From Harmothoe impar (taxonomy: Eukaryota > Annelida > Polychaeta > Phyllodocida > Polynoidae), in assembly GCA_947462335.1 (NCBI GenBank), contig OX381710.1, positions 31,301,004 through 31,365,003 of the forward strand: a stretch of 64,000 bases of DNA. Direction: 5' to 3'. The translations under genes and the position numbers were made by a program. Positions within the stretch are counted from its first letter, which is position 1, and each line of letters begins with the position of its first letter. The notes below the pieces were generated by a model. That model saw only the letters and a program-made list of their open reading frames with translations. It searched no databases and was not told the origin of the DNA. This document shows, one piece after another, positions 50,801 to 56,520 of this stretch.

Positions 50801-53155
50801 TTGTTCTGAAAAGGGGATGTGTGTTCGCCATTATAACATAGGCTTTACTATGCCCTTTGATGTCCATCATAAAACAATGTAAAATATAAGTCTATCTTTA
50901 ACACAAAGTATACATTTCACAACCATTGTTCCTACAATAATATAGTTACCAATTCAATGATCGAAACACATGGCAATAAACTGATAAAAGGTCTTTTAAG
51001 TTTTAAGTGTTTTCTGATGTATACACGGTCTTAACTACTGTTTAGGTAATAATTATATTCCAATAAATATACAAATCTTACCTTTGTCTCGTCGAACTAG
51101 GGAGATGTATCTGTCAATACTGATTATTGTGAGCATTCCAATACTACCATAACCAAACAGCATACCGTTAAAACCATACCATTGACATCCTAAGTAACCA
51201 TACAACCACCTGGAAGCAAATGAAATAATAGGTACAGAAATATGTAATTTCAAATATTTAAAAAAACTACATATATATAGTATACGGTTCGAAGTTGATT
51301 GTTTATGATCTCTTACATGTTTTTGAATTGTATTTACAGAGATCTATTACCCGTAGAGATGAAATTATTAGGGAGTTAATAGTCATTAAAGGACTATACT
51401 AGTACCGGTATAACTATACTAAATCGCAATGTTAGTAGTATATAAAAAGTGGCAACTGCCACTGGCGCAATTACACCTGTACACAGCGATCACTCCAGGT
51501 CCAGGGTACACAGACTGGGCTGCGGAGTAAAGTGTCCAAGCCGACAGTTTCCTTATGAACATTCACACAAGGGTTCAACGGGAGGCGCGGACACTTTGCA
51601 GTGAAGCTCTGTATCTATTCCATGTAATTATTCATTAATTTTTACGACGAGAGTACATTTAGTGATGCAACCCAAGTTCTTACACGTCCACGTGAAGAAC
51701 GGATCTCCCCACAGGTTTGAATGGCCTGCTGGACGAATGTGCTGGCTCTATAAATTATACCAATGGAAAGGTGTATTGCAAAATGTCCACGGTCATGCAT
51801 TTAAGTGCCTTCCCTCAGAGGCTTCAGACATGTGGTGCCATAACAGGCGGTAGATGAGGCTAGTGTATACCCTGGTGACATCTATGTGCTTTATCCTGAC
51901 TGGGCCAGTGATGAGGGGAGACATATATAGCTGACCAAGGACATTTTGTGACACAAATCCCCATCGATACACTATGGAGCCACCACATTCCTCAATCAGA
52001 CCGTTCAAACCGGTGGGTCTCCCTGTGCATAACTACAGACATGACATTAATATTCAACCTGAACTCCGTCTACATTTAGGAATATATATTATGTCAGGTA
52101 AAATATGCTTCATCGTTTATGTAGTAGATAACTGAGTGTATGTTAAAATAACCATGACAGACTGCTTGTTATTGTTTGGCGTAACTTCTCTGCTTGAAGT
52201 GTAGGGCTATACCCGTATGTAAATTTATATCCGCCTGACTGGTGTATTGTGTGTCATATCCTCGCAATAGTAAGTGACAATGACTCGCGGCGACAGTGCT
52301 GTGGCTACTAGGCCATTGGTCATTGGCTGTGTCTCACGACCTTGGGACAATGTTTTTGTTTCTGACCGGGTGCCGTCTCTTACCGGTTGCCGTCTCTGAC
52401 CGGGTGCCGTCTCTGACCGGTTGCCGTCTCTGACCAGGTGCCGTCTCTGACCAGGTGTCAGAAAAAGGTGTTTTAAAAAGAATTGTACTCATATATATAA
52501 GGATTTAGAAAAGCGTTATGGCGGTTGTTACATAATCATAATTATAGTTATAATTAGCCTCCTGCTATTGGTATTTTGACCATATCAAGCCAAGCCGGTC
52601 AGAGACGGCACCCGGTCAGAGACAGCACCCAGTCAGAGACGGCACCCGGTCAGAGACAAAAACATTGTCCCAAGGTCGTGAGACACAGCCCATTGTTGTT
52701 ATGTTGCCATAGTAACGCCAGTTGTCTATGTAATCAGGCAACTTATAGTCAATGTATGGCTAAGATATTAAATTTACACGTTCTGGTACGAGCATATATC
52801 AAGATTTAATTAATTCTTTTCAGGAATATGATAACCACAATGGCAAAATGTAAACTGCTGTTTTTAACAACGATTCTCGGGTATATTATATTTCTTTATC
52901 AGCTGTAGACACCCTTATAGCCAGTGATGGTCTCCAGATAAACCATACGTATAACGTTACAAATTAAAAAGGATAGTAATGTAATAGCATACCTATTAGC
53001 AAAATTGGATGAGGCCGCAAAGGGAAAGCCTAGTAGGGCCATTCCCAGATCAACAAATGCAAGACTTGCTAGCACCAGGCTAGTTGGGGTTCGTAGTGGT
53101 GGAAACCGGACCATAAGAAACAGTAGAGTGCCGTTGCCGATAAGGGACAGTATAC
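15272..53155 (-). CDS. Opsin (group 4/tetraopsin-like GPCR), five exons, N-terminal exon missing
   Basis: A seven-helix photoreceptor binding retinal through a Schiff base. Coding segments in order are 53155-52993, 51209-51082, 50805-50709, 17007-16788 and 15547-15272 (TAG at 15274-15272). All introns are GT-AG and phases match exactly (2-1, 1-2, 2-1, 0-0), giving about 293 continuous residues. Using bovine rhodopsin numbering, C110 and C187 (disulfide) are present, position 113 is Tyr as in most invertebrate opsins, D134-R135-Y136, E181 in the second extracellular loop, the retinal lysine K296 in FAKTSA, and the NPFIY motif of TM7. The loop YDLEPSGAACTI and the TM6-7 text resemble the peropsin/neuropsin/Go group rather than ciliary or Gq opsins; the exact group needs a tree. 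The first exon (N terminus and start of TM1) was not found between 53156 and 64000. Confidence 0.93.
16250..16545. repeat. Tandem repeat of about 150 bp, two units
   Basis: Two adjacent units share the blocks AGAAGGTATTTGA, CAGTATACAGGCCCTGTGG and TTACCTAGCAAC. A diverged array of the same family in the opposite orientation lies at 56040-56520, so this is an interspersed repeat containing a tandem core. Confidence 0.85.
16685..16730. repeat. (TAA)n microsatellite
   Basis: About 45 bp of TAA/AAT triplets with two TGATAA interruptions. Confidence 0.9.
16788..17007 (-). CDS. Opsin exon: second extracellular loop, TM5 and third cytoplasmic loop
   Basis: Starts with one base completing Arg (GW-GR from the preceding exon), then YDLEPSGAACTIAWW with E181 and C187 equivalents, TM5 ending TYCYYRVI, and a charged loop ending EIVK before a GTGAGT donor. 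The preceding intron is about 33.7 kb. Confidence 0.94.
17030..18070. other. Intron sequence, nothing recognised
   Basis: AT-rich intron DNA without a recognised repeat family or coding region. Confidence 0.5.
18074..18147 (+). repeat. tRNA-derived SINE head
   Basis: Contains TAGCTACATGCATAGAGAGC resembling a pol III A box region and CCTGGTTCAAATC resembling a B box, at roughly tRNA spacing. The cloverleaf is imperfect, so this is a SINE or pseudo-tRNA rather than a working tRNA gene. Confidence 0.55.
18488..18590. repeat. Interspersed repeat block shared with 63183-63285
   Basis: The text CACCTGTGCCCAG followed by TATAACT.GGTCACAGCTGATCTC and a CAGGCAGG-rich tail occurs here and again near 63200, in the same orientation. 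It lies next to tRNA-like heads and may be the body of the same SINE family. Confidence 0.75.
18676..18744 (-). repeat. tRNA-derived SINE head, unit 1
   Basis: On the minus strand GGTTAGCTCAGTCAGTAGCA gives an A box and AGTTCAAGGCT a B box. A second related copy lies 146 bp further on (18822-18892). Confidence 0.65.
18822..18892 (-). repeat. tRNA-derived SINE head, unit 2
   Basis: Minus-strand GGTTAGCTCAGTCAGTAGCA followed by AGTTCAAGCCT, nearly the same as the unit at 18676-18744, in the same orientation. Confidence 0.65.
19890..20219 (-). pseudogene. LINE fragment, 3' part of ORF2 (interrupted by the giant element)
   Basis: The minus-strand frame encodes a basic segment containing KSPLFRGKLLW, a typical post-RT tail of non-LTR retrotransposons, ending at a stop at 19890. 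It is the continuation of the reverse transcriptase fragment at 40346-41125: when the giant element and one target duplication are mentally removed, the two parts meet in the same reading frame. About 250 bp beyond the stop may be LINE 3' UTR. Confidence 0.8.
20220..20225. repeat. 6 bp target site duplication, left copy
   Basis: CAGGTT here and at 40340-40345 directly abuts the two ends of the giant inverted-repeat element. Confidence 0.9.
20291..20580. promoter_or_regulatory. Promoter-like motif array in the left TIR (E2F, E-box, ETS, CCAAT)
   Basis: Seen directly: CCAAT at 20292 and 20333; five GGCGGGAAATTC-type E2F-like sites (about 20310, 20351, 20414, 20483, and a GGCGCGAA variant at 20553); five CACGTG cores in GTCACGTGAC palindromes (about 20402, 20435, 20468, 20503, 20537) plus one CATGTG at 20374; ETS-like CCGGAAGT at 20381 and 20443 and its complement at 20395. 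The last part is built from tandem units of about 67 bp. Function as a promoter is inferred. Confidence 0.7.
20672..20750 (+). other. G-rich tract with quadruplex potential
   Basis: Several runs of four to nine G separated by short spacers; the reverse complement occurs in the right TIR at 39817-39893. At least four G runs fall within 60 bp. Confidence 0.7.
20762..20808. repeat. Hairpin in the left TIR
   Basis: Arms AGACTCGC...CCTCT and AGAGG...GCGAGTCT pair over about 21 bp around a loop of about 5 bases. The same hairpin is present in the right TIR. Confidence 0.85.
20921..22097. other. Giant element, left internal segment
   Basis: No gene recognised. A GTGTGTGG microsatellite lies at 21671-21708, followed by a repeat (21706-21800, TTGCTTTACGCCTTAGTTAACAGC core shortened) that recurs in the same orientation at about 35105-35230. 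Confidence 0.5.
21706..21800 (+). repeat. Interspersed repeat, copy 1
   Basis: Shares the blocks TGCTTTACGCC, TTAACAGCT and GGTGATGGTGATCGAATC with 35105-35230. The style resembles repeats I associate with bivalve genomes; this is a recollection, not a match. Confidence 0.65.
22100..22510 (+). repeat. Left inverted repeat of the nested element, with AGGTCA arrays
   Basis: Reverse-complement relative of 32285-32671. It contains five (A)AGGTCA half-sites in a row at 22245-22280 and more near 22412-22432. Confidence 0.75.
23606..24378. repeat. 60 bp minisatellite, about 13 units
   Basis: A 60 bp unit (core CTCCCCCTGCC.CCCTGTCCGTGTACACTATGCCAGT) is repeated almost perfectly, with one 1 bp deletion near 24280. 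Because 60 is divisible by three, several frames stay open for over 200 codons; these are not genes. One and a half further units lie at 25431-25510. Confidence 0.97.
24655..25135. repeat. Tandem repeat of about 80 bp, six diverged units
   Basis: Units share AACTCCCCTGGT, TATCACGGGTT and AATAATGTATAATAACGGGATGAG blocks. It lies between the main 60 bp array and its outlying unit. Confidence 0.85.
25145..25400. repeat. Short palindromic tandem repeats
   Basis: Blocks of the form GGAAATGCCAT... TGACATTTCCGG alternate about every 50-60 bp, producing multiple small inverted repeats. Confidence 0.7.
25431..25510. repeat. Outlying units of the 60 bp minisatellite
   Basis: About 1.4 diverged copies of the 23606-24378 unit (ACTATGCCAGTAGCACCCCTAACC). 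Confidence 0.85.
25675..25726 (+). promoter_or_regulatory. Possible core promoter and 5' UTR exon of the 1649-aa gene
   Basis: A TATA-like CATATAATAAT at 25676-25686 is followed about 40 bp later by a donor (CTATG|GTAAGT, GT at 25727). A matching acceptor TTTATTTTTCAG ends at 25996, 24 bp before the ATG. Splicing would give an untranslated leader exon; the ATG at the donor would meet a stop at once. Confidence 0.45.
26021..27755 (+). CDS. Exon 1 of the 1649-aa gene
   Basis: Carries both paired Cys/His modules and a helical region; ends in phase 1 at CCAG|GTAAAA. Reading past the donor meets a stop at 27797. Confidence 0.88.
26021..31530 (+). CDS. 1649-aa protein with zinc motifs, XPG/FEN1-like nuclease motifs and Cys-rich tail; candidate transposase
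   Basis: Three exons, 26021-27755, 28060-30712 and 30969-31530, with GT-AG introns and matching phases, make 4950 nt without a break. The start is the ATG at 26021; the in-frame TTG six bases upstream is not a start. Residues 24-83 and 148-223 each hold a C-x2-C followed by a YHx2-4C (C24, C27, H80, C83; C148, C151, H218, C223), suggesting two zinc-binding modules. Near the C terminus VFD (D1258) followed by spaced Lys/Arg resembles the XPG N motif of FEN1, and EEADGR (E1358, E1359, D1361) with SPDTDV (D1385, D1387) resembles the XPG I acidic motif; GCDT (D1448) follows. Residues 1595-1622 are Cys-rich (CDCSDTCSSTCVC). I recognise this as a multicopy family of uncharacterised animal proteins. 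XPG-like nuclease domains are reported from Academ transposons, so a transposase role is plausible but unproven. Confidence 0.85.
28060..30712 (+). CDS. Exon 2 of the 1649-aa gene
   Basis: Begins after TTATGTTTTCAG and ends CTACAG|GTAATT in phase 2. It holds the central region and the XPG-like acidic motifs. An in-frame ATG at 28050 lies in the intron and is not a start. Confidence 0.88.
30969..31530 (+). CDS. Exon 3 of the 1649-aa gene
   Basis: Begins after CTCATTGCAG, completes an Arg codon, and ends at TGA (31528-31530). Contains the Cys-rich tail resembling C-x-C zinc-binding tails. Confidence 0.87.
31906..31911 (+). promoter_or_regulatory. Poly(A) signal candidate of the 1649-aa gene
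   Basis: AATAAA about 380 bp after the stop codon. No stronger signal is seen nearer. Confidence 0.45.
32285..32671 (-). repeat. Right inverted repeat of the nested element, with TGACCT arrays
   Basis: Reverse complement of 22100-22510 with moderate divergence. It has five consecutive TGACC(T) half-sites at 32505-32535 and more at 32344-32372. Confidence 0.75.
32925..33129 (+). repeat. CATGTC-rich repeat, left copy of an inverted pair
   Basis: About seven diverged units of 20-30 bp with a CATGTCR..TGTC core, ending GTGGTCCACAC. The reverse complement lies at 38953-39107. Confidence 0.8.
33285..33325. repeat. GT-rich microsatellite
   Basis: GTGTGTGGGTGTGTGGGTCTGTGTG, the same kind of motif as at 21671-21708. 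Confidence 0.85.
33345..33620. other. GC- and CpG-rich block with long hairpins
   Basis: TAGTCTTGCGGACC (33352) pairs with GGTCCGCAAGACTA (33420); GTTCATTAGG (33448) pairs with CCTAATGAAC (33544) around GGCGCGCGCC-type arms; CTTAAAGGTGCACC pairs with GTGCGCCTTTAA near 33577-33610. This contrasts with the AT-rich surroundings. Role unknown. Confidence 0.75.
33740..33832 (+). CDS. Small Arg/Ser-rich open frame, 30 aa, doubtful
   Basis: ATG at 33740 opens MPRSSVGSSRRPRVIARSS and continues to a Gly-rich end and TGA. It is highly basic and lies just after the CpG-rich block with a CCAAT (33665). No family is recognised; it may be chance. Confidence 0.2.
   Translation: MPRSSVGSSRRPRVIARSSRFTAMIGRGGG
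33860..35100. other. Giant element internal DNA with tRNA-like B boxes
   Basis: Two GGTTCGAACCC motifs (34047 and 34128) occur 80 bp apart, but the surrounding sequence does not fold as complete tRNAs. Otherwise nothing recognised. Confidence 0.4.
35105..35230 (+). repeat. Interspersed repeat, copy 2
   Basis: Second copy of the repeat at 21706-21800 (GCTGCTTTACGCCC, TTAACAGCTGAGGTCATTT). Confidence 0.65.
35260..35402 (+). repeat. Direct repeat of about 150 bp, copy 1
   Basis: Shares GTAGTAGTAGGTCTACTTG, GAGTAGCCGCC and GCCTGGTCAAGT blocks with 37345-37502 in the same orientation. Confidence 0.85.
35410..37340. other. Giant element internal DNA, nothing recognised
   Basis: Only short open frames. 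A small palindrome GGCCCCTAAAGAGGGGCC lies at 36917-36934. Confidence 0.45.
37345..37502 (+). repeat. Direct repeat of about 150 bp, copy 2
   Basis: Second copy of 35260-35402, about 85 percent alike by eye. Confidence 0.85.
38610..38960. repeat. GCA/CAG-rich tandem repeat
   Basis: Units of about 43 bp (GCAGCGGCTTCAGCAGCAGC core with CTGCACGAGCAGCACAAGC) grade into pure CAG triplets at 38800-38832. Poly-Ala/Gln/Ser open frames over it are artefacts. Confidence 0.93.
38953..39107 (-). repeat. CATGTC-rich repeat, right copy of an inverted pair
   Basis: Reverse complement of 32925-33129, with its GTGGTCCACAC end facing inward like the left copy. The pair encloses 5.8 kb. Confidence 0.8.
39266..39541. 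mobile_element. Foldback element (about 276 bp)
   Basis: ACAAGGGTCAGGC at the left pairs with GCCCGACCCTTGT at the right; complementarity continues over about 110 bp per arm with some mismatches around a 40 bp loop. The whole would form a long hairpin. No clear target duplication is visible. Confidence 0.8.
39647..40339 (-). repeat. Right TIR of the giant element
   Basis: 693 bp, reverse complement of the left TIR with only a few visible differences. It repeats the motif array (40000-40275), the hairpin (39759-39805) and the G-rich tract as C-rich. Confidence 0.95.
40340..40345. repeat. 6 bp target site duplication, right copy
   Basis: CAGGTT, identical to 20220-20225. Confidence 0.9.
40346..41125 (-). 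pseudogene. LINE reverse transcriptase fragment, 5'-truncated
   Basis: The minus strand encodes the palm of a non-LTR reverse transcriptase: YIDMRKAFDTV near 41100, a GVPQ-SILGPLLF-like block near 40930 in which the usual GVPQG reads GVPQR, and the catalytic YADD near 40840. A TGA at 40990-40988 interrupts the frame between them. The 5' end is missing beyond about 41125. The rest of the protein continues at 20219-19890 on the other side of the giant element. It is a dead copy; the clade is not assigned. Confidence 0.9.
41126..42508. other. Intron DNA with a short tandem duplication
   Basis: A unit of about 55-60 bp starting AAAATGTAATGGCAC is repeated twice at about 41445-41550. Otherwise nothing recognised. 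Confidence 0.5.
42509..43618 (+). repeat. Local duplication, copy 1 (uninterrupted, about 1.1 kb)
   Basis: Direct duplicate of 47264-50238. It starts ACACTCAAAAAGTAAAC and ends near TATCAGTG. This copy retains the empty target sites of two later insertions (TA at 43115-43116 and TTAA at 43345-43348). Confidence 0.93.
43603..43670 (+). repeat. tRNA-like sequence (SINE head remnant)
   Basis: CAGCTTTGTTGGTAGAGC resembles a tRNA D arm/A box and GGCTTCAGTTCC a B box at suitable spacing. It sits at the edge of the local duplication. Not a functional tRNA. Confidence 0.4.
43671..45153. other. Intron DNA, nothing recognised
   Basis: No coding region or recognised repeat. Confidence 0.5.
45156..46124. 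mobile_element. TA-flanked inverted-repeat element, copy B (3' truncated)
   Basis: Starts CCCTAGTAGCAA after TA and follows copy A until GGTTTCCTGT, where it breaks into an unrelated palindromic array. The right inverted repeat is lost. Confidence 0.88.
46125..46470. repeat. Palindromic tandem array
   Basis: Diverged units containing TATGGTGTGGGAATAAG and CTTATTCACACCC alternate about every 60-70 bp, so the sequence forms a series of small inverted repeats. It begins exactly where element copy B is cut off. Confidence 0.8.
46471..47263. other. Intron DNA, nothing recognised
   Basis: No gene or repeat recognised before the second duplication copy. Confidence 0.5.
47872..49032. mobile_element. 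TA-flanked inverted-repeat element, copy C (1161 bp, full length)
   Basis: CCCTAGTAGCAA at 47872, TTGCTACTAGGG ending at 49032, with TA at 47870-47871 and 49033-49034. The paralogous empty site reads CAGTTAGCTCC at 43111-43121, so the target duplication is exactly TA and both termini are defined to the base. Confidence 0.95.
49268..49964. mobile_element. piggyBac-type MITE (697 bp) flanked by TTAA
   Basis: Starts CTCTTCCTTTACC and ends GGTAGAGGAAGGG (inverted, two mismatches), flanked by TTAA at 49264-49267 and 49965-49968. The paralogous empty site has a single TTAA (43345-43348). TTAA targeting is typical of piggyBac (Kolobok also uses it). No transposase frame is present, so it is non-autonomous. 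AATGCGTGTACGGT occurs twice near the right end. Confidence 0.92.
50239..50708. other. Intron DNA next to the TM4 exon
   Basis: Nothing recognised apart from the splice donor of the TM4 exon at the right edge. Confidence 0.5.
50709..50805 (-). CDS. Opsin exon: TM4
   Basis: A 97 bp exon too short to show as a long open frame. It encodes QSELYKFNTILIVCVWV, then NAVIWSVVPIVGWG, a classic opsin TM4 ending GWGR. Acceptor CCCCTTTTCAG, donor GTACGT; phases 1-2 and 2-1 fit the neighbouring exons exactly. Confidence 0.93.
51082..51209 (-). CDS. Opsin exon: first extracellular loop and TM3
   Basis: Encodes WLYGYLGCQWYGF and the stretch up to IDRYISLVRRDK. Counting from C110 puts DRY at 134-136 with Tyr at 113. 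Acceptor TTGCTTCCAG, donor GTAAGA. Confidence 0.95.
51210..52324. other. Opsin intron between TM2 and TM3 exons, left part
   Basis: No coding sequence or repeat recognised before the MITE at 52325. Confidence 0.6.
52325..52690. mobile_element. MITE/foldback element with tandem-repeat arms (366 bp)
   Basis: Starts GGCTGTGTCTCACGACC and ends GGTCGTGAGACACAGCC, flanked on both sides by CATT (52321-52324 and 52691-52694), a 4 bp target duplication. Each arm continues with tandem units of about 17 bp (TCTCTGACCGGGTGCCG): about six on the left and four on the right, inverted. Confidence 0.88.
52993..53155 (-). CDS. Opsin exon: second half of TM1 and TM2
   Basis: Encodes ILSLIGNGTLLFLMV (TM1 with GN), the LRTPTS cytoplasmic turn and SLAFVDLGMALLGFPFAA (TM2 with the conserved Asp). 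Acceptor TATCTTGCAG, donor GTATGC. Starts with two bases of a split Gly codon, so an upstream exon must exist. Confidence 0.94.
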
Positions 53156-56039
53156 CTGCAAGATAATAATTATCGTCAATTAATTATTTACATAGCCCTA
53201 ATGCATAGTCGTATACAAAGTGCAGTTCATCACAGGTATATCAAATGGTTCATGGCCCATCTAATCCCCGATCCTAATCCCCCCTTTGCCTCTTAAATAA
53301 CTACCTCCCACATACCTGACCCCTCACCTGGCTGGGCCAATGACACTCACTCCACCACTGCCAGCCTTACCAAGAGGTTCGATATTTTTTCTCATCCCCA
53401 CCCAACCACACCTTAATTATATCATTATATGATAACTAGTTACAAGAAGTCATTTCTCAGTAATAATTATATGTTTTCAAATCGGGGTTTAGTCAATATA
53501 TAGCTATAATGTTCTGCCAATGGAAAGGGTTCTTCAAATGAAAGGTCTATTTTGATATTAAAACCATGCGCTTTCCAGCAATACATGTTCATTAAGATAT
53601 ATCATTTGTTCATTTTTTAGTGAGTGACTTCTCGAATATGGATGGGCACTGTCCGATCCCAAAAGAGCCATTTGGATCGGCGCAAACAGTCATCTTTGTC
53701 ACACACAGGCCCTGGCCGTCTACGTAAATCCCACTTGGCTATAGCCCCTCAGAATATGGACGAGGCATGCTCATGAGGGACCGATGAGTTTGGACCGATT
53801 CCCATGGATCTCTTGTATATCCTGAAGGGTATTTTGTAACCGCTAATGGTCAGCCTGCCCTGTGGCAAATCGTATTTCTCATTATACAAATGCTAGTAGT
53901 AGATGTAAGCCAAGAATGGTAGTAGGTGATCATTTGAGTGAAAAATGGGGTATCCCAGAACAGGCGTCGAAATAGTTAGTCCCATGTTGAGTAATCACCT
54001 ATTTAAGAACCCACAAGAGATGCATGAAGACAAATACACGGGTTTTTTTTTAACATTCTTTATCTATCCTGGATAGAACTACCTCATTAGAAGTAGCTTG
54101 CTCTCAACCCAGCGTGATGGTGTCTAATGGAGTAATGAGCATGTATTCACATGTTAAATACTATTGCATCTAAAGTAGGCGGTACTTGTATTGTTTGATA
54201 GGATTACTGAGAATGTCTGGTCAACCAACACGACCATTCTGGAAAGCCGGTTGGAGTAGAAACTGATACCAACAATGCAATATATGTAATATGATGGACA
54301 TGACGTGATCGTTCAGGAAGTCCAGACATTGAATCGTACAATGTTAGGAAACACCTTACTGATCCCCCTTTATGTCTTTATACAGTGCTGAATGACCCTA
54401 GTGTCTGACCCCTGAGGATCATTTGTTATGGAATGGGTGTCTACGAGGCAATAGATCGGGCCCAAACCCTCGTCCACTCTACACCGATACATCAACGTGC
54501 ACGGGACCCTGAATGAGGAGTGTGAGGTCGGTGATCCGAGCCTGCATAATCTGTGACAAGCTCTACTACTTCTACAGCCGATATGTGGTTCACAGTATTG
54601 TGGGTGGATCTTTCAATCACCGCCAATCGACGACAAGCCATAAGCCTACACTAATAGGAGCTCATACTGTGATATCATGAGTACAATGATGTCCCTAGAA
54701 GTCTGAAATCGTATGCATCAGTAGGTGATACATATCGATAGTGGATGCAAATTAAACCAGGTTAGGCAGCCTGTACCCATGTAAAGGGATTACAAAATAC
54801 TAACATGCCTGTACTCTATTTATGCAGTTATCAAGATTGAGAGTACACATGGACAAGTTATTTCTAGGTGGTTTCTTTTTAGATTGCACTCATATATTTT
54901 GATATATGACTTATATAATGCCATAGAAACTATGGAACACTGAGAAGTATGTCCATGTAGGTGCTTGAATCTCTCTACAACTGACAACATGATATCAATC
55001 ACAAATATTCCTTGTCCACTATTCAAGTGCAAATAGTGACAGGATAGCAGGTTAAACTTTGGGGGAAATGCTCCAAGTCTCCCAGGAATTATATCCACAA
55101 TACAGTGAATAGTGTGCATAACTACATAATATTTCACTCTCTGCTGCGCCCAGGGACAAGACGAGCGACTGTCACTCATACAAGTAGATGATTATGGGTG
55201 CCCTTAAGCTATACTTTTTATACAGTGGTTGTATACCCTCTTGTGACAAAGATCAACCTTCGTTAGACTACAATCTATCTGTGCATTTTGGCTTGGTGGG
55301 GAAAAAAACTCCCAATCATTCAGTATGAAAATAAATTGGCAGATAAGAGGTCGGTGACCCTAGCCTGCATAATCTGTGACAATCTTTACTTTTAAAACCA
55401 ATACGTGATTCACATGTGTTGTGAAATCAACACTGCTAATCATTGAGGTTTGTGATTACAGAGTCAATTATGATCGTCTATAGAAGGGAGTTGTCCCATT
55501 TGTATATTCTATTAGCAATGAATGTAAGAAAATGATATTGGAATGCATGACTTATGTTCAAAGCCTACTTTAAGATCTTGCGCACAAATATTACAATAAC
55601 CATTTTCTAGATGGTTGACCATTAAATCTGATGTCATCCATTCAGAGCATGAGCTCAGATCGAGGGGGTGCAATTGGCCCAGTCATATTGTGGAATAAAC
55701 ATGTGAACTGTAGGACTTACATAACTATTAAGAATGGACTCGAATCTCCACTTGCTGGTTTTTAGAACTAACCTAGTCCAGTTCACATTGAATCCTTAAA
55801 ATCTTATGGAGATTTGAGAATGGCAAATTCCCAGAATCGAACACCAGTTGGCACTAGATACATAGTTTCAATTTTAGTGAGCAATTGAAATAGAGGGCAT
55901 CCTTAGTAGTTGGAGATGATAGATTAGTTTAGGCTGAGAGTCAGATATTGTGTCGGTTGCTTGGAATGTTTCATATTCATGTCGCTAGATAACAGTATAG
56001 TCCTAGGAACATGACAATAACTCATAACTCTCATGGAAT
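53156..56039. other. Opsin first intron or upstream DNA, nothing coding
   Basis: A direct repeat of about 90 bp (TGCATAATCTGTGACAA core) occurs at about 54527-54610 and 55347-55430. No exon with the hydrophobic start of TM1 was found. Confidence 0.5.
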
Positions 56040-56520
56040 CCAGAGGGTCTGCATACCTTCTATTCCTATCTATTGTAATGGTTGCTAGGCATGGAATGTT
56101 TGGAACTGCTTTTGCAGAGTGGTGCTAGCAAAACAATAGCAGTTCCAACAGAATCCCCAGGGCCTGTATATCTTGGGTAAATATCATCAAATACCTTCTA
56201 TTCCCACCTTTATTTCCGGTTTCTAGGTACCGATAAGCAATGTTTAGAATTGCTGTTGCTAAGTAACAGAGCAGCACTAGCAAACTTACGATACAGCTGT
56301 AATAGCATCCCCAGGGTCTGTATACTGGAGGAATATATGGTCAAATACTTTCTGTTCCAAACTATTGCGCTGGTTGCTAGGTATGGAATCTTTGGAACTG
56401 CTGTGGCTAAGTAACAGAGTACTATATAGTAGTCATAGCAAAATGACAAAAGGTCAAACAGAATCTGTAGACTGAGGATAGGTATGGTCAAAGACGGTAT
56501 CTATGTAGTTCGGATTTGTG
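56040..56520. repeat. Tandem repeat array of about 140-150 bp units, inverted relative to 16250
   Basis: About three diverged units with AATCCCCAGGG.CTGTATA and GTTGCTAGG.ATGGAAT blocks, reverse complement of the family at 16250-16545. Confidence 0.75.

Noticed and set aside
53384..53410. Short minus-strand segment MRKNIEPL with donor GTAAGG as first opsin exon
   Set aside because: Phase fits, but it lacks the hydrophobic first half of TM1 and any N-terminal glycosylation region.
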